A stretch of DNA of 64,000 nucleotides from JANLQX01 sp031368215 (lineage in GTDB: Bacteria > Actinomycetota > Acidimicrobiia > Acidimicrobiales > JANYDT01): positions 1 through 64,000 of the forward strand of contig JANLRD010000270.1 of assembly GCA_031368215.1 (NCBI GenBank), read 5' to 3'. The notes beneath the pieces are model-generated. The model was not told the origin of the DNA. It searched no databases and saw only the letters and a program-made list of their open reading frames with translations. Positions 24,194 through 33,026 of the stretch are shown piece after piece (the first letter of the stretch is position 1; each line of letters starts with the position of its first letter). A program made the translations under genes and the position numbers.

Positions 24194-25309
24194 GTGCTGG
24201 ATGTCCACTGGTTCCTTCCGACGGGCGGCGACTCGCGCGACGTGCTGCCGTCGGGACCGTCGCCCCATCGCCGCGCGCCCGACTTCGGCTATCTCGCCCA
24301 GGTCGCGATCGCCTGCGATGAACTCGGCTTCGGGGCGGTGCTCACACCGTGCGGCACCGGGTGCGAAGACGCGTGGCTGGCCACGGCGGCACTCCTGCCG
24401 CTGACGAAGCGGCTGAAGTTCCTCGTCGCCTTTCGACCGGCGCTCCTCTCGCCCACGCTCGCCGCCCAGATGGCGTCCACCTATCAGCGGATCTCCGGTG
24501 GTCGTCTGAAGATCAACATCGTGACGGGCGCCGAGCAGACCGAGCTCGCCCGCTTCGGGGTGTGGGAGGGCAAGGAGACCCGCTACGAGCGAACGGCCGA
24601 GTTCGTCCGGGTGATGCGCGGCGCATGGACCGGTGAGCCATTCGCGTTCGAGGGCGCGCATTACAACGTCAGCGGCGCGACGACCCGTGAGGTGCCTGCT
24701 CCCGTCCCCGAGATCTACTTCGGTGGTGCGTCCGACGCCGCCGAGCGCGTGGCGGCCGAGGGTGTCGACGTGTACCTGGCCTGGGGGGAGCCTCCGGCCA
24801 TGGTGAGTGAGCGACTGCGTCGCATGCGCTCGCTCGCTGGGGCAGCGGGACGGACACTGCGCTTCGGCATCCGCTTCCACGTGATCAGCCGCCCGACAAG
24901 TGCCGAGGCTTGGGCCGAGGCCGACCGCCTCGTCGCCGGCATGGACGCCGAGTCGATTGCCGCGGCGCAGGCCGACTTTGCTCGCACCGCATCCGTCGGA
25001 CAGCGGCGTCAGGCGGAGCTCGCGCAGGGCGCTCTCGCGACGGAACGCATGGAGATCCATCCGAACGTGTGGGCCGGGATCGGCATGGTGCGTGGCGGGG
25101 TGGGCACGGCCCTTGTGGGCTCCCACGATGAGGTGGCCGACCGCATCGCCGAGTATCACGCACTGGGTTTCGACGAGTTCATCCTGTCGGGGTACCCGCA
25201 TCTCGAAGAGGCGTACTGGTTCGGTGAGGGCGTGATGCCGATCCTGCGATCACGTGGTCTTCTCCCGCCTCTCGAACGCGCTGCCGCGCCGGTTTTCTCG
25301 TTCAGGTGA
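24194..25309 (+). CDS. SsuD-like LLM monooxygenase (alkanesulfonate monooxygenase type)
   Basis: 371 aa. Family marks: WFLPTGGDSRD near the start, FLVAFRPALLSPTLAAQMAST, ISGGRLKINIVTG, FGVWEGKETRYERTAEF and EIYFGGASDAAERVA followed by VDVYLAWGEPP. SsuD enzymes use FMNH2 and O2 to release sulfite from alkanesulfonates; flavin or F420 use here is not certain. The GTG at 24194 is leaderless-type; an in-frame extension upstream overlaps the divergent synthetase gene and is rejected. Its TGA overlaps the next gene's GTG (GTGA). Confidence 0.88.
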   Translation: MLDVHWFLPTGGDSRDVLPSGPSPHRRAPDFGYLAQVAIACDELGFGAVLTPCGTGCEDAWLATAALLPLTKRLKFLVAFRPALLSPTLAAQMASTYQRISGGRLKINIVTGAEQTELARFGVWEGKETRYERTAEFVRVMRGAWTGEPFAFEGAHYNVSGATTREVPAPVPEIYFGGASDAAERVAAEGVDVYLAWGEPPAMVSERLRRMRSLAGAAGRTLRFGIRFHVISRPTSAEAWAEADRLVAGMDAESIAAAQADFARTASVGQRRQAELAQGALATERMEIHPNVWAGIGMVRGGVGTALVGSHDEVADRIAEYHALGFDEFILSGYPHLEEAYWFGEGVMPILRSRGLLPPLERAAAPVFSFR

Positions 25310-26034
25310 GTTGCGGCATGACTCGGGGTCTTCTCAGGATCGGGCTGCTGATGATGGGTCATGTCGACCCGAAGAGCGTCCACATCGCCGGCGACTATCC
25401 GGAGCTGTTCGGGTCGCTCCTCGAAGGGCAGGGGATCGAGCTCGTGCGCTACGACCTCGACGAGGGCCGCTTCCCGGATGATCTGCGCGCATGTGATGGC
25501 TGGCTCTCCTCGCCAAGTCGTCTGTCTGCATATGATCCGGTGCCGTGGCTGGCCGATACCGAGGATCTGCTGCGCGAGATCGTCGCCGTGGAGGCACCGT
25601 TCGTCGGGATCTGCTTCGGCCATCAGCTGCTGGCCCAGGCGCTGGGTGGCACGGTCGAGAAGTCCCCGTTCGGATGGGGAGTGGGCGTGCGTGAGTTCGA
25701 CGTCGTCGCCCGTCGCCCGTGGATGGGGGAGGGCAGACACAGCATCGCCCTGATTGGCAGCCACCAGGACCAGGTGACACGACTCCCGGATGGGGCCCAA
25801 CTCCTCTTCAGCGCCGACTACTGCCCCTACGGCGGCTTCGCCATCGGCGAGCGGGCGTGGACGATCCAGGTGCACCCCGAGTTCGTCCCGCCGCTCGCCG
25901 ATCATCTCTTGGCCGGACGTATCGAATTGATAGGCGCGCAGAGAGTTGCCGAAGCCCGGGCGACGCTCGACCGGCCGCTCGATCGTCACGTCGTCGCTGG
26001 CTGGATCGGCGAGTTCTTCGCGGCGAACCGCTAA
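25306..26034 (+). CDS. class I glutamine amidotransferase-like protein
   Basis: 242 aa. GICFGHQLLAQALGG places the nucleophile Cys at residue 103 and WTIQVHPEF supplies the His-x-Glu of the triad, as in GuaA-type amidotransferase domains. No synthetase domain is attached, so it is a stand-alone hydrolase of the gamma-Glu/glutamine type. The GTG at 25306 overlaps the SsuD-like stop by 4 nt, so translation is probably coupled; ATG 25318 is the alternative. Association with a sulfonate-type oxygenase suggests a role in the same pathway. Confidence 0.87.
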   Translation: MSCGMTRGLLRIGLLMMGHVDPKSVHIAGDYPELFGSLLEGQGIELVRYDLDEGRFPDDLRACDGWLSSPSRLSAYDPVPWLADTEDLLREIVAVEAPFVGICFGHQLLAQALGGTVEKSPFGWGVGVREFDVVARRPWMGEGRHSIALIGSHQDQVTRLPDGAQLLFSADYCPYGGFAIGERAWTIQVHPEFVPPLADHLLAGRIELIGAQRVAEARATLDRPLDRHVVAGWIGEFFAANR

Positions 26035-26067
26035 CGTCCCGAGGTCCGGCCGCTGCGGGGCCGCCCG

Positions 26068-26907
26068 CTACGAGCGGGTCGTCAACGTGATGCGCTGGAG
26101 GAGGCGGCGATGCCCCTGATACCCGCCCGTCGCAGCGTGGATCACAGACCGGTTGTCCCACATGGTCAGCATGTCCTGCGACCAGGAGTGACGGTAGATG
26201 AACTCGTTCTTGGCCTGATGGGCGTAGAGCTCCATGAGCAGCGCTTGTGCCTCGGTGGGGTCCATGCCCTCGATGTCGATGGTGTAACCCGGACTGAGAA
26301 AGAGGGCCTTGCGTCCGGTCTCGGGGTGCACCTGCACGAGTGGGTGTAACTGCGTGGCCATGGCGTCGTCGGAGTAGACGATCGCCATGGAGCGCCCCTT
26401 GTCCTTCTCGCCGTATTGGCCCTGCTTCGAATACCCGCGTCGCGCCGAGTGCACACCCATCAGCCCATCGATGCGCTCCTTCATGGCATCGTCGAGGGCG
26501 TCATACGCGGCGATCTGGTTGGCATACAACGTGTCACCACCGTGCGGTGGAATCTCGCGTCCGTAGAGCATCGTGGCTGACGGCGGCGTGTCGAGAAAAC
26601 TCCAGTCGGAATGCCAGCCTTCGGCGAACAGCGGTGTGGTCTCGTCTGCCTCGCGCTTCACCTCGGCGATATGCGGATGATCGGACAGGCCCTTGAAGTA
26701 GGGGTCTTGGCCGAAGTCGCCGAAGAGTTGCGCGACCTCTTCGTACCGATCGAGCGAGAGGTGCTGGTCGGGAAAAGCCACCACGAGATGTTCGAGCCAC
26801 GCCGCTCGGATCTCGGCCACGGTCTCCGGTGAGATCTCCTCGGCGAAGTTCACGCCGTGGATGGTTGCACCGCAGGGGGCGTTCGCTGGCTCGATGACGA
26901 TCGACAT
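26068..26907 (-). CDS. TauD/TfdA-family Fe(II)/2-oxoglutarate dioxygenase
   Basis: 279 aa. The facial triad is visible as H99-x-D101 (EGWHSDWSF) and distal His257 (SVIHAATGGYQGHRRLLQR), with Arg268 for 2-oxoglutarate. TauD-like enzymes hydroxylate sulfonates, sulfates or phenoxyacids. The gene converges with the SsuD-like/amidotransferase pair, so sulfonate or related organosulfur use is plausible but not proven. The ATG at 26907 begins MSIVIEPANAPCGATIHGV, the normal family start. Confidence 0.9.
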   Translation of the reverse strand: MSIVIEPANAPCGATIHGVNFAEEISPETVAEIRAAWLEHLVVAFPDQHLSLDRYEEVAQLFGDFGQDPYFKGLSDHPHIAEVKREADETTPLFAEGWHSDWSFLDTPPSATMLYGREIPPHGGDTLYANQIAAYDALDDAMKERIDGLMGVHSARRGYSKQGQYGEKDKGRSMAIVYSDDAMATQLHPLVQVHPETGRKALFLSPGYTIDIEGMDPTEAQALLMELYAHQAKNEFIYRHSWSQDMLTMWDNRSVIHAATGGYQGHRRLLQRITLTTRS

Positions 26908-26955
26908 GGTGGAGCCTCCGGTTCAGGTGGCGCCAGAATACGGCGAAAACCCCTG

Positions 26956-28008
26956 CTAATCGTGATCATGGAGGTGGTGCTCGTCAGGCGTGTGCCCGTG
27001 GTTGTGCGAGATCGCCTCATGAACGTGCTCGGCCGCATGATCGTCTGCCTCATCCGCTGCATCGGGTGACGCGCCGTGGTCGTGATGCCCGTCCACGTGG
27101 CCGTGACGATGTGCGTGGGTGATCGGCACGTGGATGTGATCGTGGTCATGACGCTCCGTCAGGTGAACGGCCAGGCCGATCGCCATCAGCACGACCGCCG
27201 GGACGAAGAAGCGGCCAACGGGCTCGCGCAGCCACACCAGGGCGATAGCCGCACCGACGAACGGTGCTGCCGCGTAGTACGCCCCGGTGCGGGCGGTGCC
27301 GAGCGATCGCATGGCCCGGATGTAGAGCACGAGGCTGAGTCCGTAGCCGAGGAACCCGACGACCATCGCTGCGCCGATGCGGGGGACCGAAGGAAGCCGA
27401 CCACCTGTCACGAGACCGATGGCCACATTGGCCGACCCGGCAACCACGCCTTTCACGGCGGCGATCTGGCGGGGATCGCGCAGCGCGAGCGGTCGCGTGG
27501 CGACGTTGTCGATCCCCCAGCACAGACACGCGGCGGCGATCGCCAATGCGCCGACGGTGAGACCGAACCCGCCGCCCGGCTCGATCGAGAGGAGCGATGA
27601 ACCGGCGACGATCACGAACATGGCGATGACGATGCGCCGATCGGCATGCTCCTTGGCGATCAGCCATGCGCCGAGGGCGGTGAACACCGCTTCGAGGTTG
27701 AGGAGCAGCGATGCACTCGCCGCGGGTGTCGTTCGCAGCCCGATCATGAGCAGCAGCGGGCCGGCCATGCCGCCGAACACCACGGCGAGCGCAAGCGGAC
27801 CGAGATCGGAGCGCTGCAGCGTGGCCTCCCGTGTCCCCGAGGGACGGGCGAGCAACGTCAGGCTGAGGATCAGCCCGCTGCCGAGGTAGAGCAACCCGGC
27901 GAGCACCTGCGAGTTGACGCCCTCGCCCAACCGCTTAGCGAAGGGCGTCGCCGCGCCGAACACCACGGCGGCGCCGAGAGCATTTCGGACCCCGGGTGAC
28001 AGCCGCAT
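26956..28008 (-). CDS. EamA-family exporter with histidine-rich C-terminus
   Basis: 350 aa: about ten TM segments in two EamA repeats (residues 5-280), then a cytoplasmic-type tail of about 70 residues containing roughly 22 His, with clusters such as HDHDHIH, HAHRHGH and HNHGH. Such tails bind Ni, Co, Zn or Cu, so metal export or sensing is likely. The ATG at 28008 follows TACCGT by 8 nt. It is divergent from the MMPL exporter across a CsoR/RcnR-type palindrome, which supports metal regulation. The metal is not determinable from sequence. Confidence 0.85.
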   Translation of the reverse strand: MRLSPGVRNALGAAVVFGAATPFAKRLGEGVNSQVLAGLLYLGSGLILSLTLLARPSGTREATLQRSDLGPLALAVVFGGMAGPLLLMIGLRTTPAASASLLLNLEAVFTALGAWLIAKEHADRRIVIAMFVIVAGSSLLSIEPGGGFGLTVGALAIAAACLCWGIDNVATRPLALRDPRQIAAVKGVVAGSANVAIGLVTGGRLPSVPRIGAAMVVGFLGYGLSLVLYIRAMRSLGTARTGAYYAAAPFVGAAIALVWLREPVGRFFVPAVVLMAIGLAVHLTERHDHDHIHVPITHAHRHGHVDGHHDHGASPDAADEADDHAAEHVHEAISHNHGHTPDEHHLHDHD

Positions 28009-28016
28009 GATCGCCA

Positions 28017-28022
28017 ACGGTA
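28017..28022 (-). promoter_or_regulatory. -10 hexamer TACCGT of His-rich EamA gene
   Basis: TACCGT (minus strand), 8 nt before the ATG at 28008. Confidence 0.4.
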
Positions 28023-28062
28023 GTTCTCCCTGGTTCGCTTCGAGTGACCCACGTAGCTTCCC

Positions 28063-28076
28063 GATACCCCCTAGGG
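28063..28076. promoter_or_regulatory. degenerate second CsoR-type half-site
   Basis: GATACCCCCTAGGG resembles the left part of the palindrome at 28100-28115; its right arm is imperfect. Confidence 0.3.
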
Positions 28077-28099
28077 CGTGAAGGGCAAGCTTGCATCGG

Positions 28100-28115
28100 A
28101 TACCCCTGGGGGTAT
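28100..28115. promoter_or_regulatory. CsoR/RcnR-family-type operator
   Basis: ATACCCC-TG-GGGGTAT, perfect 7-bp arms, the C-tract/G-tract palindrome bound by DUF156 (CsoR, RicR, RcnR, CstR) repressors. It overlaps the TATAAG hexamer (28113-28118) that lies 8 nt before the MMPL ATG, so binding would block that promoter. No regulator of this family is encoded in the window. Confidence 0.6.
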
Positions 28116-28126
28116 AAGTTGGAGCG

Positions 28127-30301
28127 ATGTCCGCTTCCGCCATGCCCACTGCCGGCCGCACTGCACTCGACGATCCCGCGCCGAAGGACCACTGGTTCGC
28201 CCGGCTCGGGCGTTTCTCGGCGCGGCGACGCGAGCCGGTGATGCTGGTCTGGCTCGTCGTGGTCCTGGGAGCGGCCCCCTTGGCCGTCACCCTCAACGGT
28301 GCCCTCTCGGGTGCCGGGTGGGAGGCCCAGGGTTCGATCGCCCAGAAGGTTCGAGACGAGCTCCGAGCCGACTTCCCGGGCGTCGGGGCCGAAGCGGCAG
28401 TGGTGGTCGTCCGCCAGAAGACGCCGTTCACCGACGATCCGGGCGCGGTGAACGCCGTCGTGAAGGGGCTCACTGGCTCGAAGGGTGTCAAGGGTGTGGC
28501 CGACCCGCTGGCGATGCCCGCCGACGCCGGGATGATCTCGCGCGACGGCCTCACCGCCCTGATCCCGGTGCAGCTCAGCGCGAAGAACGACGCGCAGTTA
28601 CCTGAATCAGCGGGAGCGGTCATCGCCCGCGTCGCATCGCTCGAGCTGCCCGACGGCGCACGCGCCGAAGTGACAGGCGAGTGGCCGGTGTGGAGCGACT
28701 TCAATACGTCGAACGAGGAAGCACTCCACAAGGCGGAGCTGCTGTCGGGTCTACCGACGATGATCCTGCTGTTCATCGCATTCGGATCGGCGATCGCCGC
28801 CGGCCTACCACTGCTGCTCGCGGTGTCGGGCATTGCCGTGGGGTTCGCCGGGCTCCACCTGGCGACGTCGATCACGCCGCTGTCGGTGTGGTCGATGAAC
28901 TTCTCGATGATGATCGGCTTGGCGGTGGGGATCGACTACGCGCTCTTCATCGTGTCGCGCTATCGGGAGGAACGGGAGGACGGGAAGGACGCGTCCGAAG
29001 CCATGGCCTCGACGCTCGACACCGCGGGCAAGGCCGTGTTTCTCTCTGCGCTCACGGTGGTTCTTTCGCTCGCCGCAGTGTTCCTGGTGCCGGTCATGGT
29101 GTTTCGAGCGATGGCGCTGGGGATGATCTTCTCCGTCGTTGCCGTCGCCACGGCGTCGCTCACGCTGCTCCCAGCGGTGCTCGTCGCTCTCGGCGATCGC
29201 GTGCTCGTGGCACGCGGGCATGATGACCCGGACCGGAGCGCGGAAGGACGCTGGACCCGCTGGACGGCCCGCGCCATGAAGCACCCGGGGATCACCCTGG
29301 CGGCGGGCCTCGGCGTTCTGCTGCTCCTCGCCGCTCCCGCGTTGGGGATGCGCTTGGGGATGCCCGGTGCGCGCGTCGTCGACGAAGGCCGGTCGAGTCG
29401 CGATGGCTACGAGATGCTCGTGTCCGGCTTCGGGCCCGGTGCCGCCGCACCGCTCTTCGTCACGGTCGACGCGGCCCAGGCACAAGCAGTCGTCACCACT
29501 GCTCGGGCCGACGCCGGTGCTGTGGATGCCCGCGTCGTGGCCGAACCGTCCAACGGAAGCGGTCGCACCGTGGTACGGGTGACGCCGGGCTCGGCCGTCG
29601 ATGACAAGGCGACGGGTCAGCTCGTCGGTCGCCTTCGGCGGAGCGTTGTGGCGGCGGCGCCCACTGCGTCGGTGGGAGGCCCCGCCGCGCAGAACTACGA
29701 CCTGACCGGGGTGCTGACGGGTCGCGCCCCGATCGCCATCGCGGCGATCACTCTCGTGGCGTTCCTCTTGCTGCTCACCGTGTTCCGAAGCCTTGCGCTG
29801 GCCATCTCCTCGATCCTGCTGAACTTCATCAGCGTGGGTGCGGCGTTCGGTTTCGCCACCCTGGTGTTCCAGCGCGGATGGGGCGCCGGTCTGCTCGGCA
29901 TCCAGCACCAGGGGTTCGTCGACGCCTGGGCGCCGCTGTTCTTCTTCGCCCTGCTCTTCGGGTTGTCGATGGACTACCAGCTGTTCCTGCTGGCGGCGAT
30001 TCGGGAACGGTACGAAGCGACCGGTGACACCCAACTGGCGATCCGAGACGGCATCGCCCGAACCGGGCGTCCGATCACCAACGCTGCGCTCATCATGATC
30101 GTGGTGTTCATCGCGTTCGGCGTGACCGGGCCGATCCCGCCGACCGAGCTCGGCGTGACCCTGGCACTCGCGGTGCTCCTCGACGCAACGGTCGTGCGCA
30201 TGATGCTCGTGCCGTCGCTGATGAAGCTCCTCGGCGAGCGCAACTGGTGGATCCCGTCGTGGCTCGACCGGCGTCTGCCCCGGGTCCACTTCTCGCACTG
30301 A
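28127..30301 (+). CDS. MMPL/RND-family transporter
   Basis: 724 aa. Two MMPL halves: TM near residue 40, an extracytoplasmic loop, then TM clusters at about 200-380 with GLAVGIDYALFIVSRYREER, and a second copy at about 530-700 with LFGLSMDYQLFLLAAIRERYE. The buried Asp of both GxDYxLF motifs is consistent with proton coupling. MMPL proteins export lipids, metallophores or drugs. Placement under a CsoR-type operator opposite a His-rich exporter suggests metal- or metallophore-linked efflux. The gene lies behind a leaderless-type TATAAG promoter. Confidence 0.92.
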   Translation: MSASAMPTAGRTALDDPAPKDHWFARLGRFSARRREPVMLVWLVVVLGAAPLAVTLNGALSGAGWEAQGSIAQKVRDELRADFPGVGAEAAVVVVRQKTPFTDDPGAVNAVVKGLTGSKGVKGVADPLAMPADAGMISRDGLTALIPVQLSAKNDAQLPESAGAVIARVASLELPDGARAEVTGEWPVWSDFNTSNEEALHKAELLSGLPTMILLFIAFGSAIAAGLPLLLAVSGIAVGFAGLHLATSITPLSVWSMNFSMMIGLAVGIDYALFIVSRYREEREDGKDASEAMASTLDTAGKAVFLSALTVVLSLAAVFLVPVMVFRAMALGMIFSVVAVATASLTLLPAVLVALGDRVLVARGHDDPDRSAEGRWTRWTARAMKHPGITLAAGLGVLLLLAAPALGMRLGMPGARVVDEGRSSRDGYEMLVSGFGPGAAAPLFVTVDAAQAQAVVTTARADAGAVDARVVAEPSNGSGRTVVRVTPGSAVDDKATGQLVGRLRRSVVAAAPTASVGGPAAQNYDLTGVLTGRAPIAIAAITLVAFLLLLTVFRSLALAISSILLNFISVGAAFGFATLVFQRGWGAGLLGIQHQGFVDAWAPLFFFALLFGLSMDYQLFLLAAIRERYEATGDTQLAIRDGIARTGRPITNAALIMIVVFIAFGVTGPIPPTELGVTLALAVLLDATVVRMMLVPSLMKLLGERNWWIPSWLDRRLPRVHFSH

Positions 30302-30332
30302 GCGCTCATGGGGCGCGCCGCACCGGTCGCCT

Positions 30333-30776
30333 TCAGGCGTGCGCCTCCGTCGATCCGGTCGGTGGAGCGCCAGCGCTCTGCACCGTGTGGGCGTGTATCT
30401 CGCGGGTGAGCTCGCGGATCTCCTTGACGATCAGGTCGGCCTCGATGTTCGTCTCGTAGTCATGCCGTGCCAGTTCGCTGCTGATCTGGTCCTCCCGCTT
30501 GGAGGCGATGAGCAAGATGGCGCCCTGCATCGCGGCAAGGCACGACAGGATCAGGTTGAGCAGGATGAACGGGTACTTGTCGAAGCCGACGTTGCGGTTG
30601 CCGATCATCCAGCCGGCAAGGAACACGAGCGCTGCGAACACGAAGCCCCACGAACCCATGCCGTTGCGCAAACGGTCGGCGGCGCGTTCACCGCGGGTGA
30701 GCTTGTCCCCCGACCGAACCGCGGGGTGCGGATGCTGGCTCGGGCGCTTGATAGAGAAGTTCTGGAATGTCTTCAT
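30333..30776 (-). CDS. DUF1003 membrane protein
   Basis: 147 aa. Two TM helices (about 43-60 and 70-92) with the DUF1003 pattern MGSWGFVFAALVFLAGWM, then FDKYPFILLNLILSCLAAMQG, and IASKREDQISSELARHDYE after the second helix. The function of the family is unknown. The ATG at 30776 has no clear ribosome site; a GAGACT hexamer lies 6 nt upstream. It converges with the MMPL gene, 31 bases between stops. Confidence 0.88.
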   Translation of the reverse strand: MKTFQNFSIKRPSQHPHPAVRSGDKLTRGERAADRLRNGMGSWGFVFAALVFLAGWMIGNRNVGFDKYPFILLNLILSCLAAMQGAILLIASKREDQISSELARHDYETNIEADLIVKEIRELTREIHAHTVQSAGAPPTGSTEAHA

Positions 30777-30878
30777 CGTCCGAGTCTCGCTCTGATTGCG
30801 TGAGAGATGGCGTTCCGGGCCGGGAGGGGCCTACCGTGGTCGTCACGCGAAGTGCGCTCCCGAAGGGGTAGGTCGAGG

Positions 30879-32141
30879 ATGAAGTTCGTCTGGTTCAACC
30901 TGATGCCGTGGCCGGATCTCCCCGACGACTTCCGGGCCAACCACCGTTCCGTGTGGGTCGACATCGATCAGAAGCTCTTCGATCCGGTTCGCGCCAACGC
31001 GCTGTACCACCAGTACATGGACCAGCTCGAGTACGCCGATGCCATGGGCTTTGACGGCATCGGCGTCAACGAGCACCACCAGAACGCCTACGGCATCATG
31101 CCGAGCCCGAACATCATCGCGGCCGGTCTGGCCCGCCGCACCAGCAAGGCAGCGATCTGCGTCATCGGCAACTCGATCGCGCTCTACAACCCACCGATCC
31201 GTGTGGCCGAGGAGTTCGCCATGCTCGACTGCATCAGCGGCGGTCGACTCGTCGCCGGCTTCCCTGTGGGTACGCCGATGGACACGAACTTCTCCTACGG
31301 CCAGATCCCCGCACTGACCCGCAAGAAGTACGCCGAGAACCACGAGCTGATCATGCGGGCGTGGAAGGAGACGGAGCCGTTCGCGTTCGATGGGCAGTTC
31401 AACCAGCTGCGCTACGTGAACTGCTGGCCGAAGCCGATCCAGCAGCCCCATCCGCCGATCTACATCCCCGGTGGCGGCTCGATCGAGACCTGGGACTTCT
31501 GCATCGAGAACGACTACAACTACTCCTACCTGTCGTACTCCGGATACAAGGCCGGCAAGATGCTTCTCGACGGCTACTGGGAACGGGTTGCCGCGCTCGG
31601 CAAGGACGACTCGCCGTTCCGGGCCGCGTTCGCGCAGACCATCTGTGTGGCCGAGAACGATGCCCAGGCCGAAGAGCTCTATGCCGAGCACATCTTGTAC
31701 TTCTACAACCGATGCCTTCACGTCTACCCCGGCTTCGCCGATCCGCCCGGGTACCGCACCGTCAAGACGATCAAAGCCGGTGCACTGAGCCAGCTCCGTC
31801 GCTCCAACCAGAAGAGCTTCACCCAGCTCACGTGGAAGGACCTGGTGGAGGGCGGCTATGTGATCGCCGGCGGGCCGGACACGGTTCGGGAACGCATGGA
31901 GGAGATGATCAAGTCGCTGCGCGTCGGTTTGGTCTTCGGTCTCTTCCACCAGGGCTCGATGCCCGATTGGCTCACCCGCTACAACACCCAGATGTTCGCC
32001 GAGAAGGTCATGCCCCAGCTTCGCAACATGTGGCCGGAATACGACAGCGACAACCGCTGGTGGATCAAACCGCTCGAGGGGCGCGTGCAGCCGGAGGTCT
32101 CGTTCGAGGACCGGTTACGCGATGGCCTCAGGCCGTCGTGA
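30879..32141 (+). CDS. LLM-class flavin-dependent oxidoreductase
   Basis: 420 aa luciferase-like TIM barrel: MKFVWFNLMPWPDLP, GFDGIGVNEHHQNAYG, NPPIRVAEEFAMLDCISGGRLVAGFPVGTPMD, and HPPIYIPGGGSIET. The length and inserts fit flavin-dependent (rather than F420) LLM monooxygenases, possibly of the long-chain-alkane or limonene type. The ATG at 30879 has GAGG and an upstream GGGGTAGG; a TACCGT hexamer lies about 45 bases upstream. Its TGA overlaps the next start (GTGA), so the hydrolase downstream is probably its pathway partner. Confidence 0.9.
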   Translation: MKFVWFNLMPWPDLPDDFRANHRSVWVDIDQKLFDPVRANALYHQYMDQLEYADAMGFDGIGVNEHHQNAYGIMPSPNIIAAGLARRTSKAAICVIGNSIALYNPPIRVAEEFAMLDCISGGRLVAGFPVGTPMDTNFSYGQIPALTRKKYAENHELIMRAWKETEPFAFDGQFNQLRYVNCWPKPIQQPHPPIYIPGGGSIETWDFCIENDYNYSYLSYSGYKAGKMLLDGYWERVAALGKDDSPFRAAFAQTICVAENDAQAEELYAEHILYFYNRCLHVYPGFADPPGYRTVKTIKAGALSQLRRSNQKSFTQLTWKDLVEGGYVIAGGPDTVRERMEEMIKSLRVGLVFGLFHQGSMPDWLTRYNTQMFAEKVMPQLRNMWPEYDSDNRWWIKPLEGRVQPEVSFEDRLRDGLRPS

Positions 32142-32980
32142 GCTCGGCGTTGCCCAGCTCGTTTTCCGTCACCACGGGGCGGGGCATTGCGTCGGAGGTC
32201 CGTGTCTTCGGGACGGACGGACCGGCCGTGGTGTTCCTCCACGGCACCACCGGTCTCTTCGACGACGAGCCGATGCTAAGCGCGCTTAGCACCGGGTCGC
32301 GGTTCCGCGTGTTCGCCCCCGCTCTGCCCGGCTACGGGCCCGAGTCCGACGATTCCGGTGAGACGCAGCTCGACGACATGCTCGACGTGGCCCTGCACGG
32401 TTGGGACCTCGTCGACGCCATCAAGTCTGAGGTCGGGCTGGCGGGACCCGTGCATCTTGTCGGTCAGGACGTCGGTGCCATGATCGCGTCAGAGATGGCC
32501 GCGGTCGCTCGTCACGACGTTGACCGGCTCGGGCTCGTCAGCCCGCTCGGCATGTGGGTGGCGTCGGCACCGATCCCCGACATCTTCGCCATGCTCCCGT
32601 TCGAGTTCCCGGCCGCGCTGTTCTCCGACATCGGGCTCGGCACACAGCTGCTCACGAAGGGCCTCGACTTCGAGGATCCGAAAGCGATCGAGGCCTTCCA
32701 GGTGCGGAACTCGCGTCGGCTGGGGTTCATGGGCAAGTTGCTCTTCCCCGTCCCGAACCGCCGCCTGTCGACACGGGCATATCGCATCTCAGCGCCGACG
32801 CATGTCGTCTGGGGTGCCAACGACAACCTCACGCCAGTCGATCCGTATCGCGCGGCGTGGGACTCGGCGATCACGCTGGCGACGAGCACGGTGGTCGACG
32901 ATGCCGGTCACAGCGTCCACGTGGAGCAGGGTCAACTATGCGCGCGGATCATCGGGGACTTCCTCGCCGGATTACGGTGA
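32138..32980 (+). CDS. alpha/beta hydrolase with Asp nucleophile
   Basis: 280 aa. Oxyanion segment VVFLHGTTGLF, nucleophile elbow VHLVGQDVGAMIASEMAA with Asp111 in the position normally held by Ser, acid candidate in VVWGANDNLTP and His in DDAGHSVHVEQ. Asp nucleophiles mark epoxide hydrolases and haloalkane/haloacetate dehalogenases rather than esterases. Coupled to the LLM monooxygenase by a GTGA overlap, so an oxygenase-then-epoxide-hydrolase sequence is attractive but unproven. Confidence 0.85.
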   Translation: MSSALPSSFSVTTGRGIASEVRVFGTDGPAVVFLHGTTGLFDDEPMLSALSTGSRFRVFAPALPGYGPESDDSGETQLDDMLDVALHGWDLVDAIKSEVGLAGPVHLVGQDVGAMIASEMAAVARHDVDRLGLVSPLGMWVASAPIPDIFAMLPFEFPAALFSDIGLGTQLLTKGLDFEDPKAIEAFQVRNSRRLGFMGKLLFPVPNRRLSTRAYRISAPTHVVWGANDNLTPVDPYRAAWDSAITLATSTVVDDAGHSVHVEQGQLCARIIGDFLAGLR

Positions 32981-33026
32981 GGTCACGCGTGATGGGGCAG
33001 CGCTCGGTGGCGCGAGACTCTCTCGG

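Noticed and set aside
26956..28875. A 639-codon minus frame with a long N-terminal extension over the MMPL gene
   Set aside because: The extension is antisense to the MMPL coding region and lacks conserved sequence; the exporter begins at 28008.
31361..32137. A long in-frame extension before the alpha/beta hydrolase
   Set aside because: It is a frame shadow of the LLM gene; the GTGA overlap at 32138 gives the natural start.
32275..32290. Perfect 16-bp palindrome GCTAAGCGCGCTTAGC
   Set aside because: It lies inside the hydrolase coding region and about one such palindrome is expected by chance in 64 kb.
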